A stretch of DNA of 64,000 nucleotides from Aquiflexum sp. TKW24L (GTDB lineage Bacteria; Bacteroidota; Bacteroidia; Cytophagales; Cyclobacteriaceae), in the NCBI RefSeq assembly GCF_023502205.1, contig NZ_JAMFLG010000004.1:1-64000 (forward strand). Reading direction: 5' to 3'. Positions 23,369-31,306 of this stretch are shown in pieces (position 1 is the stretch's first letter; the number at the start of each line of letters is the position of its first letter). The translations under genes were made by a program, and so were the position numbers. The notes below the pieces were generated by a model. That model saw only the letters and a program-made list of their open reading frames with translations. It searched no databases and was not told where the DNA came from.

Positions 23369-24124
23369 TTACTCCGATCCTGTATTTGTTGACCTCACCC
23401 GCATCTTCGTCCAAAGCGAGGAAACAATCAATCCGATCATAAAGGCTGAAATTCCGGTGATAAGTAGGTCCCACTTATCCGTGATGGCCCCAATGGATAA
23501 CCTCAGGTATATCACCACAGCAGTGACTAAGAAGCAAACAACCCAATAGACCATCTTATTGAAAAGGCTTTGACCTGGTACAGTTACCTTTGGCAGCCTC
23601 AGTACAAAAAAATACACCAACATCAATCCAATCACCCCACTCAAAACTTCGATCATAACCGAAAAGGGCAAATATATAGAATCACTTAGGTTGATGCCAT
23701 TTCCCGTCAGGGGAGAATACCTGACCAACCTTTCATGGTCTTTGGTAATGCCATCCAAAACAATATGAGAAAAAGCTCCTATCATGATGGAAATACATAT
23801 GAGGAGATAATGCTTTTTAAAATGCGAAAGCCAATTGACACCTTTATACACATGAAGCCGCTTTCTGATATGTCCGGGTAGGTTATCAATCAAAGGGTTT
23901 CTGACCAAGAGGTGAAAGATAAAACAGAGCAATAAACCCACCGGAAGACTGAACAAAAAAATACCCTCCCAAGTGTGGCTGATGGTATTTCCCGGTCTCA
24001 TGTTGATGAATTTTTCGAAGTCAGGAACCATGCTGCCTATGATCAGGCCTGTCATGGAAGTCCATTTTTTGAAACCCCAATTGATGGGAAAAACTAGGGC
24101 CGCGTGGGAAAAGGTAAATGGCAT
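23369..24124 (-). CDS. DUF4184-family integral membrane protein
   Basis: A 251-aa polytopic membrane protein of the DUF4184 family. It opens with the family signature MPFTFSHAALVFPI and GLIIGSMVPDFEKF, whose His and Asp residues recall the metal-dependent hydrolase-like families of integral membrane proteins (YdjM-like), and has a second His/Asp pair in GAFSHIVLDGITKDHERL. About six membrane segments are visible. The enzymatic role is unproven. It is the only full-length copy; its last ~100 codons recur at 20822-21150 and its last ~25 near 17140-17210. It is followed by the shared flank and an NTF2-like gene. Confidence 0.8.
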   Translation of the reverse strand: MPFTFSHAALVFPINWGFKKWTSMTGLIIGSMVPDFEKFINMRPGNTISHTWEGIFLFSLPVGLLLCFIFHLLVRNPLIDNLPGHIRKRLHVYKGVNWLSHFKKHYLLICISIMIGAFSHIVLDGITKDHERLVRYSPLTGNGINLSDSIYLPFSVMIEVLSGVIGLMLVYFFVLRLPKVTVPGQSLFNKMVYWVVCFLVTAVVIYLRLSIGAITDKWDLLITGISAFMIGLIVSSLWTKMRVRSTNTGSE

Positions 24125-24557
24125 TGATTAAGAATTTGAGGTAAAAATACCAATCGTTCCCAAATTTACACCTTCAAAAATTTCATGGCACCAAAAAGTC
24201 TGATTTGATCCTACTTATTTCTGATATTCCAAGGATTAAATTCTGACCCAAGGCTAAGGATCTCCTAAGGCATATCCCTAGTCCCGGCACGGTCTACCCC
24301 ACCTTCTCCTAGGGATACTCCGTGTCTTAGCTATAGATACTCCGTGTCTTAGCTATAGATACTCCGTGTCTGAGGTATAGATACTCCGCCTCCGGGTTAC
24401 CCCTTAGCTACCTTATTCCCTAGGTTCTTTTGGTCCTGAAGTTACCTTCTTTTTAGCCTCTGCCCACTTCGGTCATACCTCCTATGAATAAAACCTCTTA
24501 CTTCAAGCCAATTTCATTCATCATTATAAATTCAGAATTCCTTATCTCATTTTTCAG
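24125..24557. other. Spacer with a 22-bp tandem repeat
   Basis: This 433-bp spacer has no gene. At 24313-24393 it holds about three and a half tandem copies of a 22-bp unit, AGATACTCCGTGTCTTAGCTAT: the first starts GG, the third has TGAGGTAT and the fourth degenerates to CGCCTCC. The unit contains the direct core GATACTCCG. The surroundings are rich in CCTTAG/CCTAGG-type short words. No spacers separate the units, so this is not a CRISPR array. Confidence 0.8.
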
Positions 24558-25484
24558 TCACCAATCCTCCAACCCCAATAACCTCTTCCCCAAATCTGTC
24601 AATTCCGCCACAGGTTGCTGCTTCTCCCGTTGCAAAGGATCTCCGGGAAATGCATAACCTTTTAGCGCTTCGCGGCTTTGCCAACTGTTGATGCGCCACT
24701 GACGGAGGGATTCATTTTCGGGTTCGACGGGCATCATGGAGAGGTATTGGGCAATACGGACTTTGCCCTTGCTCCTGTTGGCACGGATTCCATGCGGCAA
24801 AAGTGAATTGAAGATCAGCAAGTCCCCTGCTTCCAGTTTGACTTTGGTCAATTCAAATCCGGTAGTGTCAGGTTGGAAATAATTGCGGTCGGTGGATTGG
24901 GTAAGTTTCCAGGTGTCGTAGGTACGGTAGAGTTCGGGGATACATTGGAAGCCGCCCATGGCTTCATCGGTTTGGTCTGCAAGGGCAAGGACACCTTGCA
25001 CATTTTGGGGTTTGGTTTCGGGGTCATAATCCCAATGGATAAAACCCTTGTACTCAAATCCGGGCCGGATGGGAAAGTTCAGATTGGCCCGGTCGATGGT
25101 CACCCAAAGTTTTTCGGTGCCCCAGATATCCGAAAAAGCCTGATGGACTTTGGGCGTCTGTCTGTTGTCCCAAAGGTATTGGTGGTGGTAGACTTCGACC
25201 ATTCCGGTATTGACAAGTTCCTTCATTTCCATATCGGGGTTGGTTTTTCGGTACCAGGTTTCCGGATTTTTCGGATCTTTTCCTTCGTATTCCCATAGGA
25301 AATCCGCCAACTTTCTTGCCTGAGATTTGGGAACAGCATTTTTGATAATCACATAGCCGTTATACATCCAAAAATCCCAATCCGATTCAGACATTACCTC
25401 TAATGGCTTTCCTTTGCTGCGGTCATTGAGCTTGGTAGTGGCAGTCTTGGAGACCGAATAATTGGATTTGGGGTCATTTGTCAT
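24558..25484 (-). CDS. Phytanoyl-CoA dioxygenase-family protein
   Basis: A 308-aa Fe(II)/2-oxoglutarate-dependent oxygenase of the PhyH family. The double-stranded beta helix carries the iron-binding triad: HxD in GFIHWDYDP (about residues 172-178) and the distal histidine in SLLPHGIRANRS (about 230-241), whose following arginine probably binds 2-oxoglutarate. There is no signal peptide. Family substrates range from fatty acyl-CoA to small molecules and halogenation substrates, so the substrate here cannot be named. The gene is monocistronic and divergent from the YdeI-like gene at 25537. Confidence 0.85.
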   Translation of the reverse strand: MTNDPKSNYSVSKTATTKLNDRSKGKPLEVMSESDWDFWMYNGYVIIKNAVPKSQARKLADFLWEYEGKDPKNPETWYRKTNPDMEMKELVNTGMVEVYHHQYLWDNRQTPKVHQAFSDIWGTEKLWVTIDRANLNFPIRPGFEYKGFIHWDYDPETKPQNVQGVLALADQTDEAMGGFQCIPELYRTYDTWKLTQSTDRNYFQPDTTGFELTKVKLEAGDLLIFNSLLPHGIRANRSKGKVRIAQYLSMMPVEPENESLRQWRINSWQSREALKGYAFPGDPLQREKQQPVAELTDLGKRLLGLEDW

Positions 25485-25536
25485 GCTGTTAATTTAATCG
25501 AAAAACTGCGATATTTAGAAAAAATTATTCCCTGAG

Positions 25537-26058
25537 ATGATTTCATTTTTATCGACTTTGGAAGATTTCCATACCAATCTTTGGAGGTTTCACCTGCCCG
25601 TGCCGGAGGATATTGCGTCACAGTTTATCCAAGGAGACAACAGGCGGGTTAGGGTTCATTTGGAAGGAATCCCCGTCTTCCCTGCTGCCTTGATGAAAAC
25701 GAAGGAATATTGGTATATCCTGCTCAATAAACCCAACCGGGAAAAGCTTAAAATCGCCGAAGGTGACAAAACCACTATGACCTTGGAAAAGGACCTGTCG
25801 GAATATGGGCACGACATGCCGGAGGAAATGCAGGTTCTCCTCGATCAGGATGAGGTGGGAAGCGGGTATTTCTATGCCCTGACCAAAGGCAAGCAACGTG
25901 GTCTGATATACATCGTAACCAAAGTCAAAAACACCAACTCACGTCTCAACAAGTCCCTTGCCATCATCGAACACCTGAAGGATGTGAAAGGGAAATTGGA
26001 TTACAAACTCCTCAATGAAAAAATCAAGTACTATAATAATCTGGATAAGGGGTGGTGA
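25537..26058 (+). CDS. YdeI/DUF1905-like protein
   Basis: A 173-aa soluble protein. The first ~90 residues (WRFHLPVPEDIASQFIQGDN, VRVHLEGIPVFPAALMK, YWYILLNKPNREKLKIAEGD) look like a DUF1905-type small beta barrel. The C-terminal helices (LIYIVTKVKNTNSRLNKSLA, IIEHLKDVKGKLDYKLLNEK) resemble the bacteriocin-protection YdeI/OmpD-associated tail. Biochemical function is unknown for this family. It is divergent from the PhyH gene with a 52-bp spacer, so the two may share a control region. Confidence 0.55.
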   Translation: MISFLSTLEDFHTNLWRFHLPVPEDIASQFIQGDNRRVRVHLEGIPVFPAALMKTKEYWYILLNKPNREKLKIAEGDKTTMTLEKDLSEYGHDMPEEMQVLLDQDEVGSGYFYALTKGKQRGLIYIVTKVKNTNSRLNKSLAIIEHLKDVKGKLDYKLLNEKIKYYNNLDKGW

Positions 26059-26391
26059 TTGGTCCCGAGCTATCGGGATGGTTAATGGGTTATTTGGTTA
26101 ATGGTTATTTGGTTATTTGGTTAATGGAGATTGGTTATTAGGTTATTGCCAACAAATCAGCCCTGAAAGGGCGAAATACCCCAACGATGGGTGAAGCCCA
26201 TCGGAATAAGGCAAAATGAAAGCCCATCAGCCCTGAAAGGGCGAAATAATATGAAAGATTCCTAATCAAAGATTCTCCCAATCCTTTTCCAATTAATTTT
26301 CATTTTAAAACCATTGAATTCTTAAATTCGGCAATCCAAATCAGCTAACCCTAGGTTTTGGATAAATCCTTTTCCCAAAAAACCCATCCGC
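26059..26391. repeat. Repeat-rich intergenic spacer
   Basis: No gene is seen in this 333-bp spacer. It holds, in order, a short perfect hairpin TCCCGAGCTATCGGGA (26063-26078), a run of GGTTATTTGGTTAATGG phrases (about 26079-26147), a CAGCCCTGAAAGGGCGAAATA unit (26158-26178), CGATGGGTGAAGCCCATCGG (26185-26204), and a second CAGCCCTGAAAGGGCGAAATA (26228-26248). The last three are the same hairpin family as at 11-75. The final ~140 bp are A/T-rich and presumably carry the ydcF-like promoter. Confidence 0.8.
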
Positions 26392-27162
26392 ATGTTCTTC
26401 TACCTTTCCCAGTTCCTGAGTTTCTTGGCCATGCCACTGACCATCATCCTGATTTTATTGATTGCAGGGTTTTGGCTCCGCAAAAAAAAATACGGCAAGA
26501 AATTGATGATTGGTGGAATCATTCTGATGCTAATCTTTTCCAATCAGTTTTTGGCAAACCTCGCCATGCAAACTTGGGAACCGGATTTCAAAGCCTTTGA
26601 TACACTTCCTGAGTATGAAGTTGGCATTGTCCTGACCGGAGTGACCAACTTAAACAAAACTGCCTCGGACCGTACTTTTTTCAACAAAGGCGCCGACCGC
26701 GCCACGCATACAGTACAACTTTACAAATTGGGCAAAATCAAAAAAATCCTGATCACCGGCGGACAAGGCCTTGACCCCACCAATTCCAATACAGAAGCGG
26801 AAATGCTACGGGATTTTATGGTCATGACAGGTGTACCAAATGAGGATATTTTGGTAGAAAGTAAAGCAAAAAACACAAGGGAAAACGCAACTTTTTCCAA
26901 AGATGTTCTTACTCAAAAAGAATTCAATCTTGACCAAAAATTTTTACTGATCACATCTGCTTTTCACATGTACCGCTCCAAAGGTTGCTTTGACAAAGTA
27001 GGATTGCAGACAGAGACTTTTCCCGTGGATTATTATTCTGAAGATATCCGCTTCAGCATTCCCCAATTGCTCCAACCGGAACCTTATTCCATCTTTATGT
27101 GGCATAGACTTTTTAAAGAATGGATAGGGATTACGGTCTATTGGTTAGTGGGGTATATTTAG
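26392..27162 (+). CDS. YdcF/SanA-like DUF218 membrane protein
   Basis: A 256-aa protein of the ElyC/SanA/YdcF (DUF218) family. Two N-terminal membrane helices (LSQFLSFLAMPLTIILILL and KKLMIGGIILMLIFSNQFLA) are followed by the DUF218 domain from about residue 75. It shows IVLTGV, the ITGGQGLDP turn with conserved Gly-Gly, SKAKNTRENATFS, and the ITSAFHMYRSKGCF motif with Ser-x-x-His. Family members (ElyC) affect peptidoglycan and envelope carrier-lipid metabolism. No operon partner is apparent. Long repeat spacers lie on both sides. Confidence 0.87.
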   Translation: MFFYLSQFLSFLAMPLTIILILLIAGFWLRKKKYGKKLMIGGIILMLIFSNQFLANLAMQTWEPDFKAFDTLPEYEVGIVLTGVTNLNKTASDRTFFNKGADRATHTVQLYKLGKIKKILITGGQGLDPTNSNTEAEMLRDFMVMTGVPNEDILVESKAKNTRENATFSKDVLTQKEFNLDQKFLLITSAFHMYRSKGCFDKVGLQTETFPVDYYSEDIRFSIPQLLQPEPYSIFMWHRLFKEWIGITVYWLVGYI

Positions 27163-27662
27163 GGGGTCGTCTCCCTGAGGAACGAAGGGTCTCAGTCTAA
27201 TTGGTTGTAATTGTTCTAGTTGTTGTAATTGTTTTCTGCTTCGCGTTGTCGGGGTGTCTGCTCCGCGTTGTCAGGTTGACGAATCCGTCATTCTGAGTGA
27301 AGCGAAGAATCTCTCTGGATTGGTTGTAATTGTTCTAGTTGTTGTAATTGTTTTCTGCTTCGCGTTGTCGGGGTGCCTGCTTCGCGTTGTCTGTTTATCA
27401 CATTCTGAATCATGGTACTCGGTACTTGGTACACCATACTTGGTTTCAATCTAACCGTACGTCTCGCCTATTTTCTTTTACCTCTCGCCCCTACTTTTTC
27501 ACTAAGTAACTGAAAACTGCCAACTGCTACTGCCTACTAAGGTACTTGGTACACCATACTTGGTTCACAATCATTACCGCACCTCTCACCTTTAACCTTT
27601 TACTTCTCACCTACTTTTTCACTAACTAGCTGAAAACTGCCTACTGAGACTGCCTACTCTTA
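27163..27662. repeat. Spacer built of two 120-bp tandem duplications
   Basis: This 500-bp spacer has no gene and is almost wholly repeat DNA. A block starting ATTGGTTGTAATTGTTCTAG occurs at 27200 and again at 27320, and a block starting GGTACTTGGTACACCATACT occurs at 27421 and again at 27541, each with a period of about 120 bp. Embedded are TTCGCGTTGTC words, a CCCTGAGGAACGAAGGG element (27172-27190) and a GTCATTCTGAGTGAAGCGAA element (27287-27313). Confidence 0.88.
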
Positions 27663-29180
27663 TCAAAGTTCCTGAGTAAAAATCGCCAACGCCGTCTTGA
27701 TGCCTTCTTTGTAATTTCCCAAACGGATATTTTCATTTGGGCCATGTTGGTTGTTATCGGAGTTGACGGTCACCACGGTTACAGCAGGGATTTGCAATGC
27801 ATCAACAAAAGGAGCGATTGGAAGTGAACCTCCACTGATGCGGATTTTGATCGGATCTTTGCCAAAAGCCCTGACCATGGCTTTGTTCAGAAAAATACCG
27901 GGCTCGGAATCAAACGGAGTCCGGAATGCTTTGTAGGAAATGGTACCTTCCCACCTGACCAATTTCGGGTATTTCAACCTTTCCTCATCAGTGGGAATAT
28001 TGTCCAGAATGTGATAACCTTGGCTTTCGATATGTTTCCTGACCAAGGCAAAAAGCCGCTCAGGATCACTTTCGGGCACCAATCGGACGTCAATCTCTGC
28101 AATGGCTTCGGCAGGCACGATGGTCGTTGCCATTTCCCTGACACCTCCCGCAGCCAATCCACGGATGTTGAGCGAGGGATACTGCAATGATTCCTGATAA
28201 GTACCGGCCACTTTGTCCGTGGAACCAATTCCAAGTTTTTTCTTAATCGCATCTTCATTATCAGGAACCTTTGTCAGAATCGCTTTTTCAGTTTCGGTCA
28301 AGTTGATCCCGTCATAAAATCCCGGTATGGTCACTCTGCCTTCATCATCCTTCATGGAGGCCAACAATTGAGATAACCTAAAAGCTGGATTTGGGGCATA
28401 ATTTCCATAATGACCGCTGTGTTGGGCAGCTCTTGGTCCAAAGACCGTCAAAGTAATTTCAGAAATTCCTCTTGCACCAAAACTCAAAGTTGGTTCATTA
28501 CTTAGGTGTCTCGGCCCGTCCATAATCAGCATCATGTCAGCCGCCAACTTTTCTTTGTGTATCAGGACGGCAGCCGGAAGATTCGGAGAACCTATTTCTT
28601 CTTCGAAATCGAGAATGACTTTGATATTGTAATTGGGGGATTTTCCTTCCTGAATTAAAGCATCCCAAGCTGTCAAAAACATCGCCAAGGGACCTTTGTC
28701 ATCAGAGGAGGATCGGGCAAAAATTCTCCATTCAGCATCATAGGAGGAGTCCAGTGTTTCCATCGGGATGATTTCCCACTTGCCGTTTTCCATTTTCTTC
28801 AACACCGGTTTGAATGGATCTTCCTGATCCCAACGCTTCTTTTCCACAGGTTGACCATCCACATGGAAGTAGAATAAAACTGTCTTTTGGGCTCTAGGAA
28901 TCGTCTTTTCTGCCAAAAGCATAGGAAAACCTTTCGTCTCCAAGCGTTCTATTTTCCAACCTCTTTTCTCAAAGTTATTCTCGCACCACTCAATATTAGG
29001 AACAAGCTCTTCCTTGTTATTGGAGTTATTGGGGATGGAAACCAGGTCATTGAGAATGGCGATACCGGACAAAAAATGCTTTTCAGTGACAGCATCGAGG
29101 TCGATTGCTTTTTTTCCTTGTGCCAAAAGGATTGTATGTAATGTCAAAAGAAGTACGAATAAGGAGAAGGATTTTTTCAT
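27663..29180 (-). CDS. Secreted M20-family metallopeptidase
   Basis: A 505-aa zinc peptidase; the ATG at 29180 is preferred because it starts the signal peptide directly (MKKSFSLFVLLLTLHTILLA), eight codons after another in-frame Met. Di-zinc site elements are visible: FYFHVDGQPV, the bridging aspartate region SSSDDKGPLA, the glutamate pair in ILDFEEEIGSPN, and the closing HGPNENIRLGNYKEG. A dimerisation lid domain occupies roughly residues 230-370. Members hydrolyse dipeptides or acyl-amino acids; with its signal peptide it probably acts in the periplasm. The gene is monocistronic. Confidence 0.9.
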   Translation of the reverse strand: MKKSFSLFVLLLTLHTILLAQGKKAIDLDAVTEKHFLSGIAILNDLVSIPNNSNNKEELVPNIEWCENNFEKRGWKIERLETKGFPMLLAEKTIPRAQKTVLFYFHVDGQPVEKKRWDQEDPFKPVLKKMENGKWEIIPMETLDSSYDAEWRIFARSSSDDKGPLAMFLTAWDALIQEGKSPNYNIKVILDFEEEIGSPNLPAAVLIHKEKLAADMMLIMDGPRHLSNEPTLSFGARGISEITLTVFGPRAAQHSGHYGNYAPNPAFRLSQLLASMKDDEGRVTIPGFYDGINLTETEKAILTKVPDNEDAIKKKLGIGSTDKVAGTYQESLQYPSLNIRGLAAGGVREMATTIVPAEAIAEIDVRLVPESDPERLFALVRKHIESQGYHILDNIPTDEERLKYPKLVRWEGTISYKAFRTPFDSEPGIFLNKAMVRAFGKDPIKIRISGGSLPIAPFVDALQIPAVTVVTVNSDNNQHGPNENIRLGNYKEGIKTALAIFTQEL

Positions 29181-29204
29181 AATGAATGGAATCAATGAAT
29201 ACAA

Positions 29205-29492
29205 TTTTCAAAAGGTAAAACAAAGGAGGAATATAAAAAAGTGGTTTTTTGTTAATGAATTTTTACTCCTGAGGATTTTTGGAAATTTGCGAATTGGAGG
29301 ATTTTTAGTGATTGGAGTTGTAATGGTTTTATTGGTTGTAATTGTTGTCTGCTTCGCGTTGTCGGGTTTTCTGCTTCGCGTTGTCAAGTTATTGGGTTGC
29401 CGAATTAGTAAGCTTGCTGCTTGGTACACAATACTTGTTCTAACCATACCCCATCTGCCGACTTCCCACTTCCTGACTTCCCAACCTCGCCC
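29205..29492. repeat. Spacer with TTCGCGTTGTC repeats
   Basis: No gene is supported. ATTGGTTGTAATTGTTGTCT with two adjacent CTGCTTCGCGTTGTC units lies at 29330-29387, followed by GCTTGGTACACAATACTTGT (about 29420), which echoes the block at 27421. The flanks are A/T-rich. Confidence 0.75.
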
Positions 29493-31217
29493 TCAAACTG
29501 AAATCGACCCTTTCCTAAAGTCCGTCTTCCCAATAATGGCATTGATCAAATAGGATTTACCCTGTTGGTTTGAAGCTATGGCCTGTTTCACTGCCGATAC
29601 AAAAGCTTCTAAACTCTCGGTTTTTTGACCCTCCACGCCAAAAGCCAAGGGAATCTTTTCGTAGTCGGAAGCATCCAATGTCACGGCGCAGTCCGAACCC
29701 AAAAACTCTACCTGATCTCTCGCAATCTGCGTCCAGCAGGCATCATTTCCGATAAGGGCAGTGATAGCCAATCCATGTCTTTGGAAGGTATCAAATTCTA
29801 TCAGGCTATAACCCGCACTCCCATCTCCATATAAGATCCAAACAGGCCGGTCAGGATATACCAAGGCCGCAGCTATGGCAAATCCTGCACCGACTCCCAA
29901 GGTTCCATAGGCACCCGGATCCAACCATGACACAGGTTGTCGTGCTCTCAAAGTATAGGAAGCAGTCGCTACAAAATCACCTCCATCTGCCACGAGAACC
30001 GCTTTTTCGGGCAATAGATGCTCCAATTCGCAGAGTAACTTTAAAGGATTCAAACCCTTAATATTTTCTTCCGACTGTTTGCCGATCTCCTCATCTCTCA
30101 TCGAATCCCTCTTCTGCAAAGTATCAAGCCATTCCTGTGAGTTGACTTTCAAATGATCAGAAAGGGCTATTAAAAACCCACAAGGATCGGCTTGGATGGC
30201 GATTGTGGGTTTTTTGTTGAGAAAAAGTTCTGCCTTACTCCTGTTGATGGAAATTAATTTTCTGCCGCCGATATGGCTACCATAATCCAACCTGAAATCA
30301 TTTGGCACTCCCGCCAAAATAATCAGGTCAGCTTCCTTGATGGCTTCTTTTCTTTTGTGCCGGACGTGTAGCCTGCCAGAGCTCCCGAGCAAACCTCTTC
30401 CCATACCACTGAGGAAAACAGGGATTCCCATTTTGTCAATGGCAACGGCCAGTTGCACCGCCAAATCTGGCTGCAGCATGGCCCCACTTCCCAAAATCAT
30501 GAGCGGGCGTTTGGCTGCGTGGATCATTGAGGCTGAATTGGCCAATTGTGAATCAGAATGAACCGGAAATTTTGATTTTGAAGGATGAATATTGAACACG
30601 GTTTTTTCCTTGTCTTCAAATAGTTTTTTGGCATGTCTTTCAATGTACCATTGGATCGCCTTGTCCTTCAGGGATCGGGTTCCTGATTTGCTTTTGGCAC
30701 CATACCACTCCCTGACCATGGCTTCGGGATAGAGGGTGTCGATGGGGCATTCGATAAACACCGGTCCGGGCACACCCTCGCAAGCAATCTGAAATGCTTT
30801 TTCCATTGCCGGACCAATGTCCTTCACTTTCTTGATGCTGACCGCCCACTTGACGATGGGTTTGATGATGCTGATCTGATCGATATCCTGCAGCGCTCCC
30901 CTGCCTTTGAGCATGGTGGCGGCAGCGCCTCCCAACAATATCAAAGGTGATTGGGCCATTTGAGCGTTTTTGATGGCAGTGATGGTATTGGTCAGCCCGG
31001 GTCCTGCGGTCACAGCAACGACTCCGGGAATTCCCGTCAATCTCCCCACCGCGTCTGCAGCAAAAACCGCCGTGGCTTCATGCCTCGTATCGATGACTCT
31101 GATTCCGGCTTTCTCAGCACCAACAAAAATTGGTGAAATATGTCCTCCACAGAGCGTAAACAGGAATTCGACTCCGTGGTTTAGGAGTACTTGGGCGATG
31201 ATTTCTCCTCCGTTCAT
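29493..31217 (-). CDS. Thiamine-diphosphate lyase resembling ILVBL/HACL2
   Basis: A 574-aa thiamine-diphosphate enzyme with the usual N-terminal PYR domain (cofactor glutamate in [14 protein letters not shown]), central domain and C-terminal PP domain ([15 protein letters not shown], then the metal-binding asparagine in GNDACWTQI). From memory, long stretches resemble vertebrate ILVBL (2-hydroxyacyl-CoA lyase 2) more than acetolactate synthase: [14 protein letters not shown] near the start, [17 protein letters not shown], and the C-terminus [12 protein letters not shown]. It would then cleave 2-hydroxyacyl-CoA to an aldehyde and formyl-CoA. No small regulatory subunit or ilv gene is nearby, which argues against acetolactate synthesis. 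Confidence 0.85.
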   Translation of the reverse strand: MNGGEIIAQVLLNHGVEFLFTLCGGHISPIFVGAEKAGIRVIDTRHEATAVFAADAVGRLTGIPGVVAVTAGPGLTNTITAIKNAQMAQSPLILLGGAAATMLKGRGALQDIDQISIIKPIVKWAVSIKKVKDIGPAMEKAFQIACEGVPGPVFIECPIDTLYPEAMVREWYGAKSKSGTRSLKDKAIQWYIERHAKKLFEDKEKTVFNIHPSKSKFPVHSDSQLANSASMIHAAKRPLMILGSGAMLQPDLAVQLAVAIDKMGIPVFLSGMGRGLLGSSGRLHVRHKRKEAIKEADLIILAGVPNDFRLDYGSHIGGRKLISINRSKAELFLNKKPTIAIQADPCGFLIALSDHLKVNSQEWLDTLQKRDSMRDEEIGKQSEENIKGLNPLKLLCELEHLLPEKAVLVADGGDFVATASYTLRARQPVSWLDPGAYGTLGVGAGFAIAAALVYPDRPVWILYGDGSAGYSLIEFDTFQRHGLAITALIGNDACWTQIARDQVEFLGSDCAVTLDASDYEKIPLAFGVEGQKTESLEAFVSAVKQAIASNQQGKSYLINAIIGKTDFRKGSISV

Positions 31218-31306
31218 AGGAAGGAAGTTAATAAAAATAAGGAGTAAAGTGAAGAAATCGAAACAGCAAAAAATACATATAGCCGAAAATCAATTTCCAA
31301 TAAATC

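Noticed and set aside
24313-24393. CRISPR-like array of 22-bp units
   Set aside because: The units touch each other with no unique spacers, and no cas gene is near.
24873-25298. A long antisense open frame inside the PhyH-family gene
   Set aside because: The opposite strand has a complete PhyH-family protein with its iron ligands; the antisense frame has low-complexity Gly/Val/Phe-rich composition.
29014-29553. Open frame across the M20 start and the following repeats
   Set aside because: It runs through repeat DNA (TTCGCGTTGTC units) and the antisense of two real genes.
24558-31217. A phytanic-acid alpha-oxidation pathway made of the PhyH-like and HACL2-like genes
   Set aside because: The two genes are about 4 kb apart, in separate transcription units with unrelated genes between them, and PhyH-family substrates are very diverse.
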